Notes under the pieces: model-generated | Told to the model about the DNA's origin: nothing | What the model saw: the letters and a program-made list of their open reading frames with translations, nothing else | Databases searched by the model: none | In this document: piece by piece, positions 12,655-15,482 of the stretch | Layout of the letters: each line of letters starts with the position of its first letter | How positions within the stretch are numbered: position 1 is the stretch's first letter | Program-made: the position numbers and the translations under genes | DNA from: an uncultured Atopobiaceae bacterium | GTDB lineage: Bacteria > Actinomycetota > Coriobacteriia > Coriobacteriales > Atopobiaceae | Direction of reading: 5' to 3' | DNA: 15,482 bases | NCBI GenBank assembly: GCA_944321005.1 | Contig: CALUJT010000021.1 | Location: forward strand, 1-15,482

Positions 12655-13539
12655 CTACTGCATGTCGAGCGGCATCTTCCTCGTGGGCGCGGGGAAGGCC
12701 CTGTCGAGCAGCGCGAGGTCGCGGTCGTCGAGCTCGAGCTCAGCCGCCCCGTCGTCCTCGACCGCGTGCGAGGCGCTCGAGGTCCTGGGGATGGCGATCA
12801 CGTTGCCGTCGCGCACGCAGAACGCGAGTAGCACCTGGGCGGGCGTGGCCCCGTGGCGCCTGGCGACCTCCTCGACCGCGGGGCTGGTGAAGAGCCCACG
12901 GCGGAGCGTGCCGGCCTGCGCGAGCGGGCAGTACGCCATGCAAGCGACGTCGCGCTCCTCCATCCACGGAAGGAGGTCGTACTCGATGCCGCGCGAGCCC
13001 AGGTGGTAGAGCACCTGGTTCACCACGCAATGGTCTCCCGCGGGCACCTCCCAGAGCTCCTCCATGTCGTCGACGTCGAAGTTCGAGACGCCCCAGCGCA
13101 AGATCTTGCCCTGCTCGACGAGCTCCTCCATGCAGGCCACGGTCTCCCGCAGGGGCACGTTGCCGCGCCAGTGCAGGAGGTAGAGGTCCAGGTAGTCGGT
13201 GCCAAGGCGCTCGAGCGTGGCGTCACAGGCGTCGAAGATGCGGTCGCGCCCGGCGTTCCACGGGTAGACCTTGGAGACTATAGTGAGGTCCTCGCGCGGC
13301 ACGGGGGCGGCGAGCCCGGCCGTGCCCAGCAGCGCCTCGCCCACGAGGCGCTCGGCCTCGCCGTCACCGTACATCTCCGCGGTGTCGACGAGCATGACGC
13401 CCGCCTCCACGCCCGCGCGGAGCGCCTCGGCCTCCTCGTCGCGGGGGGAGCGCCCCTCCCCCAGGTACCAGGTGCCCTGACCAATCGCGGGCATCTCGGC
13501 ACCGTCGGAAAGCTCGATCATGTGAACGTCGATGGCCAT
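12655..13539 (-). CDS. Aldo/keto reductase
   Basis: The 294-residue product is a TIM-barrel aldo/keto reductase with the complete catalytic tetrad. Asp52 and Tyr57 lie in VDTAEMYGDGEAE, Lys90 in IVSKVYPWNA, and His123 in LYLLHWRG. Later cofactor-contact segments include GVSNFD at 150-155, NQVLYHLGSRG at 174-184 and AIPRTSSASHAVED at 249-262, where the NADP(H) phosphate is usually held by Arg or Lys. It would reduce aldehydes or ketones with NADPH in the cytoplasm; the natural substrate cannot be told. Length is normal. ATG 13539 has GGGAGGG five bases upstream. It is a single gene, separated from the nuclease gene upstream by 175 bases, and has no visible link in function to it. Confidence 0.93.
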   Translation of the reverse strand: MAIDVHMIELSDGAEMPAIGQGTWYLGEGRSPRDEEAEALRAGVEAGVMLVDTAEMYGDGEAERLVGEALLGTAGLAAPVPREDLTIVSKVYPWNAGRDRIFDACDATLERLGTDYLDLYLLHWRGNVPLRETVACMEELVEQGKILRWGVSNFDVDDMEELWEVPAGDHCVVNQVLYHLGSRGIEYDLLPWMEERDVACMAYCPLAQAGTLRRGLFTSPAVEEVARRHGATPAQVLLAFCVRDGNVIAIPRTSSASHAVEDDGAAELELDDRDLALLDRAFPAPTRKMPLDMQ

Positions 13540-13586
13540 GGGGCCCTCCCCTCCACCCGCGGAGACGGGCGTCTATGTGTCAGCTA

Positions 13587-13610
13587 GCCGAGCGCCCATG
13601 CCGAGCGCCC
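13587..13610. repeat. Short direct repeat of GCCGAGCGCCC
   Basis: GCCGAGCGCCC occurs at 13587-13597 and again at 13600-13610, separated by AT, between the aldo/keto reductase start and the nuclease stop. It may be chance in GC-rich DNA or a small duplication. Confidence 0.5.
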
Positions 13611-13714
13611 GTCCTCGATAAGGTAGACGAGCGAGCGCCGCGCTTCAATGTCTCCCACGACAGTCTCGCGGGCACGCGGCGAACGCGGATAACGGCGAGA
13701 AGAACGACTCGCCG

Positions 13715-14764
13715 TCACTCCCCCTCTCGCTCCGCCCGAGCCTCCGCAATCGCGCGACGCGTGGGCTCGAGGGCGTCGGTCAGCTCCTCCTCGGTGGGCA
13801 GGCACGTGACGTAGCTCGACGCGAAGAGCCCCTTGCCGTCCGCAAGCGCGGAGTACTTTGCCACCGTTCGGTCGGAGCTCGAGCAGAGGATGAGGCCGAT
13901 GGTCGGGTTGTCATCCGCACCAGCGTACTTCTCGTTGAACAGTCGGACGTAGAAGTCCATCTGCCCTACGTCCTTTGCGTTGAGCGGGCGCGTCTTGAGC
14001 TCGATGAGAACGTAGCACTTGAGCTTGATATTGTAGAAGACGAGGTCGACGTAGTAGCTCGCCTGCTCACCGTCGAGCCGGCACTGGCGGCCAACAAAGG
14101 CGAAGCCCCTCCCCAGCTCCAGCATGAACTCCTGCAGCCGCGTCATGAGCGCCTGCTCGAGCTGGTGCTCGTCAAAGTCGGTACGACCGCCCAAGTCGAG
14201 GAAGTCCAGGACGTACGGGTCCTTGATGAAGTCGTCAGCCGCCGTCACCGGCTCGGAGCACTGAATCTCGGTGCGGATGAGCTCGCGCCTCTCGCCTTGG
14301 GACGAGAGCAGGCGCTCGCGATAGAACGTAGCGATTTGGTGGTCAAGCTGACGGACGGTCCAATGCTCCTCAGCTGCAGCGTGCATATAGAACTCACGCT
14401 GCTCCTTATTTGGAATGCGCGTAAGGCGACGATAAATCGACCAGCTCAATTCGGCACACATTGTGTGCCGAATTGGAAACGCCAGATAGAAAGAGCGCAT
14501 CTGGCGTAAGTTCCTCTCCGTAAAGCCCTTCCCATACTCGGCCGTTAACCTCTCGGACAAGTACTGGAGAAGGCGCTTCCCGTACTCGGCACGGTCCCCC
14601 GTTGCCTCCACGATCTGGCGGCCAATCTCCCAGTACGCCTCGACCATGGCGCTGTTAACGGCGCGCTCCACCTTGCCTCGCGCAGACTCCAGCGTCTCGC
14701 GAACGGACACATAGACCTGCTCGTCGTTCTTCTCGTCAACATGCTCGATGGACTTCTTGGCCAT
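13715..14764 (-). CDS. DUF1016/YhcG-family PDDEXK nuclease
   Basis: The 349-residue product has the two-part DUF1016 layout. Residues 15-150 are the helical DNA-binding-like N-terminal domain (AYWEIGRQIVE, YGKRLLQYLSERLTAEYGKG, NLRQMRSFYLAFP, AELSWSIYRRL). Residues 175-335 are a PDDEXK nuclease domain. Glu204 lies in the first helix, Asp240 in YYVDLVFYN and Glu255-x-Lys257 in VLIELK, and Gln268 lies in GQMDFYVRL, so the catalytic core looks complete. Family members are found with restriction-modification, recombination or defence genes and on their own; a direct role is rarely proven. Length is normal. The ATG at 14764 has only a GGGGG site. The 5' leader from the predicted promoter would be about 190 bases. 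Codons for residues 97-106 contain a perfect palindrome. SOS-type control is suggested by the box at 14977-14990. Confidence 0.92.
   Translation of the reverse strand: MAKKSIEHVDEKNDEQVYVSVRETLESARGKVERAVNSAMVEAYWEIGRQIVEATGDRAEYGKRLLQYLSERLTAEYGKGFTERNLRQMRSFYLAFPIRHTMCAELSWSIYRRLTRIPNKEQREFYMHAAAEEHWTVRQLDHQIATFYRERLLSSQGERRELIRTEIQCSEPVTAADDFIKDPYVLDFLDLGGRTDFDEHQLEQALMTRLQEFMLELGRGFAFVGRQCRLDGEQASYYVDLVFYNIKLKCYVLIELKTRPLNAKDVGQMDFYVRLFNEKYAGADDNPTIGLILCSSSDRTVAKYSALADGKGLFASSYVTCLPTEEELTDALEPTRRAIAEARAEREGE
14447..14475. repeat. Perfect 29-nt palindrome inside the nuclease gene
   Basis: CAATTCGGCACACA at 14447-14460 and its exact complement at 14462-14475 flank a single T. On the minus strand it encodes PIRHTMCAEL (residues 97-106) of the nuclease without disturbing the family alignment. 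It shares ATTCGGCACAC with the dyad at 11878-11904. Confidence 0.85.
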
Positions 14765-14896
14765 AGCTGAACCCCCGCATCACTCACGGCATACAAACCT
14801 GCACAGACTGTGAGCTCCGGACTCTTGGGGTGCCGGACGACGGGGGCGCGTGCCCGCCCGGGAGCTTCAAGTGTGACCAGTCCCTGTTACCCCTGA

Positions 14897-14917
14897 TCAC
14901 CCGCTGACACGTACCAT
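14897..14917 (-). other. Possible six-codon leader ORF (MVRVSG)
   Basis: ATG at 14917 has GGAGG six bases upstream and is closed by TGA after six codons, within the long leader predicted for the nuclease transcript. The spacing is textbook, but chance is a fair alternative in DNA of this composition. Confidence 0.2.
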
Positions 14918-14961
14918 TGGGGGCCTCCGTGCCGCTCTTGTCGCTCTCGTACCTTGTATAG

Positions 14962-14970
14962 AGTATAGCA
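14962..14970 (-). promoter_or_regulatory. Extended -10 promoter for the nuclease gene
   Basis: Read on the minus strand this is TGCTATACT: a TG extension followed by TATACT, one mismatch from TATAAT. It lies in the only AT-rich patch of the 253-base gap and points at the nuclease gene. The -35 position (14985-14990) falls inside the dyad listed next. Confidence 0.6.
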
Positions 14971-14976
14971 CAGTTT

Positions 14977-14990
14977 AGAACATTTGTTCT
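14977..14990. promoter_or_regulatory. Candidate LexA (SOS) box
   Basis: AGAACATTTGTTCT contains GAAC-N4-GTTC, the core of Gram-positive LexA/DinR sites (GAACATATGTTC type), as an uninterrupted palindrome apart from the central TT. It covers the -35 region of the extended -10 promoter at 14962-14970, a position where a repressor would block transcription. The box also lies just downstream of the SWIM-protein gene, so a weak terminator stem is the alternative. Confidence 0.5.
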
Positions 14991-15017
14991 CGATAATCTG
15001 AGAATCTTTCTCGCTTG

Positions 15018-15473
15018 CTACCACCAGCGCCGCCTGTCGCGCAGGTCATCGATCTCGAGCAGCGCTCGATAGAGCTCCTCCTGCAGCTCGGCCTTCTTGA
15101 GCCCCTTCACATACCGCCAGGTCTCGGCGCGGTGCGCCTCCTCGCGTGCGACCTCCTCGGCCTCCCACTGCTCCTGAGCATGGAGGAGCTCGTCCGCCTC
15201 GGCAGGATAGATGGTGAAGTAGAGCGCGACCATGTGCTTGCAGATCACGTGGCGCCCCTCCGCAAAGGGGCAGGTGCAGGTCGACTTCTTGGGATGCGCT
15301 ATGTCTATGTGCACCTCGTAGGGCTTGTCGCCGTTTCCCGAGACGACGCCGTCGAGCTGCTGCGGATACCCGCCCGGCTCCGTAGGCTCCCACGAGAGCA
15401 CCTTGTGGGCGGTGTAGTAGTCGTATCCCCTCCACAGTGAGGCCCCGCTCGCCAGATACGGAAGCTTGGTCAT
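15018..15473 (-). CDS. SWIM zinc-finger domain protein
   Basis: The 151-residue product has the SWIM signature CxC-x9-CxH: Cys66 and Cys68 in TCTCPF, then Cys78 and His80 in ICKHMVALYF. SWIM domains chelate zinc and bind DNA or proteins; they occur with SNF2 helicases, transposases and ubiquitin-like systems. Residues 1-60 (YLASGASLWRGYDYY, HKVLSWEP) resemble the usual N-terminal strand region of small stand-alone SWIM proteins. Residues 90-150 form a charged helical tail. The ATG lies 9 bases from the window edge, with GGAACGGGA before it. The frame stays open to the edge, so a longer N-terminus or an upstream operon partner cannot be excluded. The nuclease gene follows on the same strand after 253 bases but has its own promoter. 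Confidence 0.82.
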   Translation of the reverse strand: MTKLPYLASGASLWRGYDYYTAHKVLSWEPTEPGGYPQQLDGVVSGNGDKPYEVHIDIAHPKKSTCTCPFAEGRHVICKHMVALYFTIYPAEADELLHAQEQWEAEEVAREEAHRAETWRYVKGLKKAELQEELYRALLEIDDLRDRRRWW

Positions 15474-15482
15474 TCCCGTTCC

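Noticed and set aside
13692..13715. 7-bp dyad at the nuclease stop codon as a terminator
   Set aside because: The stem includes the stop codon, the loop is 10 bases and no T tract follows on the minus strand.

Overview
The window (about two-thirds G+C, dense short operons, strong GAG/GAC/CTC codon bias) looks like chromosome of a high-GC actinobacterium. The mix of gut-type genes and GC-rich palindromic intergenic repeats suggests the Coriobacteriia (Atopobiaceae/Olsenella-like). That placement is inferred from gene character, not from a marker gene. No rRNA, tRNA, transposase, integrase or CRISPR array was seen.

Layout. 1-1002 is the 3' end of an ABC exporter half-transporter. 1003-1538 is a 536-bp non-coding stretch packed with palindromic and tandem repeats, including an approximately 161-bp imperfect palindrome. 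1539-2713 holds a divergent pair, an HdeD-type six-TM membrane protein (-) and a small zincin-like metalloprotease (+). 2745-6258 is a probable minus-strand operon: a PF06541 (CmpB-type) membrane protein, a membrane-anchored class 3 lipase overlapping it by ATGA, then a CHAD-domain protein. A LysR regulator (6466-7395) diverges from that operon.

From 7451 to 11662 the plus strand carries small metabolic genes: a short-chain dehydrogenase, a Gfo/Idh/MocA oxidoreductase, a small acidic Gly/Leu-rich protein, a metallo-beta-lactamase-fold hydrolase, and a fusion of a prolyl-tRNA-editing (YbaK/PrdX-like) domain with a GNAT acetyltransferase. Two perfect inverted repeats of REP/RAYT style, built on ACAG-centred cores, sit at 7451-7514 and 10653-10685. 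The second takes in the stop codon of one gene and ends 11 bp before the start of the next.

From 11663 onward G+C drops and the content looks accessory. There are several dyads, a DUF4160-like gene broken by one in-frame TAA, its overlapping unrecognised partner, an aldo/keto reductase, a DUF1016/YhcG-type PDDEXK nuclease and a SWIM zinc-finger protein. The nuclease is preceded by an extended -10 promoter whose -35 region is covered by a GAAC-N4-GTTC box resembling a Gram-positive LexA site, so SOS control is a testable idea.

The most noteworthy material is the repeat architecture (1025-1501, 7451-7544, 10653-10685), the possible SOS control of the nuclease, the ProX-like/GNAT fusion and the broken DUF4160 pair. 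No complete, clearly novel multi-gene system is evident.
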